A stretch of DNA of 64,000 nt from UBA6115 sp050953005 (lineage in GTDB: Bacteria; Bacillota; Clostridia; Christensenellales; Aristaeellaceae), in assembly GCA_050953005.1 (NCBI GenBank), contig JBMNLV010000004.1, positions 124,001 through 188,000 on the forward strand, written 5' to 3'. Positions 62,854 through 64,000 of this stretch are shown piece by piece. Both the position numbers and the translations under genes were made by a program. Under the pieces are notes generated by a model. That model saw only the letters and a list, made by a program, of their open reading frames with translations. It was not told the origin of the DNA and ran no database searches. Positions within the stretch are counted from its first letter, which is position 1; every line of letters begins with the position of its first letter.

Positions 62854-64000
62854 TCATGCTCTTTCAATTCTGTCAGAGATTCCATGTAAAATCATAATAC
62901 CAACAAACCCGATCACTATAAAAGCAACCCATGGAGCATAATGATATCCAGGACTATAAGAAATTTGGTAAAGTTTTCCGAAAAGGGAGGCGAAAACGAG
63001 CGTTCCCAAAGTGTTAAACATACCGATAACACCATAATAAGCTGAAACAGAGTTCTTATTCGCATATTTCGACAACAATGAATCACGGGTCGGCGTATGA
63101 AGCATGCTTCCTACGCTGAATAAAAGAGAGCCGAGCAAGATAAACATTGTATTAAAGCTGATGCCAATTACCAAAAAACCAAGAATAAAGAACACATCTG
63201 CAAGCATTAAAATTGTAACTTTTTTTATCCTTTGATTCAAGGCTTTAAGCAAATGGATTTGAAATAAAACCATTATGATTGCTGATATAGAAGACAATAC
63301 GCCAATGTATGGAAAGGATGGATTTATCTGATCAATTCGTACAGCAACAGCTATTCCGGTTTGATTGCTGATTTGCATAATCATCATCGAAGCAAAAGCA
63401 AACAACATAAAAGTTTTATCTCTCATCATCAATCTAAAAGGAACAGTTGATGTATTGTTTTTCACAAAAGGATTCTGAGGTTTAATAAACAAAACAAAAA
63501 TTGATCCCGCTAAAAAAATGAAAAAAGATGCTATGCCTACCCATTCAAAGCCCAGTCGTGCCAAAGCAGACCCGAGCAAAGGTCCCAGTACGGCGCCTAG
63601 GCTATTATAGCGTTCACGTCTGGCAAAAATAATCAAACGATTGTTTTCATTGCTGTGGCTTGTATACAAAGCATGCATTGACGGGAAAAACAAAGCACCT
63701 CCGATACCAGCTAAAACCCCAGCAACTATAAGCAAGCCAAGGTTGCTTGTTAATGCAAGTATCAGAAACCCTATTCCGCGAATCATGCAACCCAAAGCAA
63801 CAATTACTTGAGGGTCGATGTTTTTTAATGAATAACTGCCTGGCAACATAAAAGCATCTTGAACAACAATTCGTATGTTTATTATGAGGGTCACTGCCAT
63901 AACAGCTATTTTTTTCCAGCTGATCAAATAATTAGCCAGTAACGGATAAAGAATAAAGAAAGCAAAACTCATCACGAAAGCTACTGTGTTTAGCATTCTG
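62854..64000 (-). CDS. MFS transporter, 5' end outside the window
   Basis: At least 381 residues with about ten to twelve hydrophobic segments; the GALFFPSMHALYTSHSNEN and ERYNSLGAVLGPLLGSALAR segments fit a major facilitator sugar/drug carrier. An ATG at 63994-63996 is in frame, but the codon before it is open and the first helix is already under way, so the gene probably begins outside the window. It heads the visible part of the last operon, the second case here of an MFS gene placed before LplBC permeases (compare 26542). Confidence 0.8.
   Translation of the reverse strand, partial: RMLNTVAFVMSFAFFILYPLLANYLISWKKIAVMAVTLIINIRIVVQDAFMLPGSYSLKNIDPQVIVALGCMIRGIGFLILALTSNLGLLIVAGVLAGIGGALFFPSMHALYTSHSNENNRLIIFARRERYNSLGAVLGPLLGSALARLGFEWVGIASFFIFLAGSIFVLFIKPQNPFVKNNTSTVPFRLMMRDKTFMLFAFASMMIMQISNQTGIAVAVRIDQINPSFPYIGVLSSISAIIMVLFQIHLLKALNQRIKKVTILMLADVFFILGFLVIGISFNTMFILLGSLLFSVGSMLHTPTRDSLLSKYANKNSVSAYYGVIGMFNTLGTLVFASLFGKLYQISYSPGYHYAPWVAFIVIGFVGIMILHGISDRIERA

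Noticed and set aside
1..64000. CRISPR arrays, rRNA operons or retroelement reverse transcriptase
   Set aside because: No regularly spaced repeats, rRNA segments or reverse-transcriptase motifs were seen when reading the window.

Overview
The window looks like an accessory, carbohydrate-focused region of a bacterial chromosome, most likely from an anaerobic gut or rumen member of the Clostridia (Bacillota). This rests on AGGAGG-type ribosome binding sites, sigma-A-like promoters, several LplABC/aldouronate-type sugar ABC systems with one solute-binding protein and two permeases each, and BadF-kinase and SIS-isomerase operons. The placement is inference; no rRNA or housekeeping marker is present. 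The first 7.5 kb appears more GC-rich than the rest, and the BadF/SIS pair near 31-33 kb is clearly AT-rich, so the region has mixed origins.

Layout. (1) 1-7496 (+): end of a permease, solute-binding protein, TIM-barrel epimerase, GntR regulator, BadF-type sugar kinase, SIS protein, glycosidase-like protein and a second SIS protein. (2) 7494-9365: one insertion sequence nested in the remains of another. (3) 9367-18411, locus A: an AraC regulator divergent from a C-type-lectin/SUMF-like protein, two permeases, a binding protein, a beta-lactamase-fold serine hydrolase and a CocE-type hydrolase. (4) 18441-28817, locus B: the same plan, with an AraC regulator divergent from an MFS carrier, two permeases, a binding protein, a serine hydrolase, two tandem esterase-fold proteins (one without catalytic residues) and a carboxylesterase. 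(5) 28899-33911: decayed insertion sequences, a 5' half of tRNA-Leu(UAA) with its promoter, a tyrosine-recombinase remnant and a BadF/SIS pair. (6) 33917-50440: a LacI-controlled glycan cluster (GH9-like, binding protein, two permeases, GH116) whose last three genes are all broken, two of them by identical 1629-bp insertion sequences. (7) 50737-64000 (-): an apparent operon of MFS carrier, two permeases, binding protein, two paralogous glycosidase-like proteins, a DapA-family and an HpaI-family aldolase, and a GlmU-like nucleotidyltransferase.

How the genes work together. Each block seems to be a substrate module: ABC import of an oligosaccharide or glycoside, cytoplasmic cleavage, and its own regulator (GntR, AraC, AraC, LacI; none seen for the last block). 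Loci A and B are unusual because the intracellular enzymes beside the sugar-type ABC importer are almost all serine hydrolases/esterases rather than glycosidases, which suggests import of acylated small molecules or sugar esters. The last block, with two glycosidase-like proteins and two keto-acid-type aldolases, could serve a uronic-acid or other acidic-sugar pathway. Insertion sequences have shaped the region heavily: they interrupt genes, supply stop codons and mark block boundaries.
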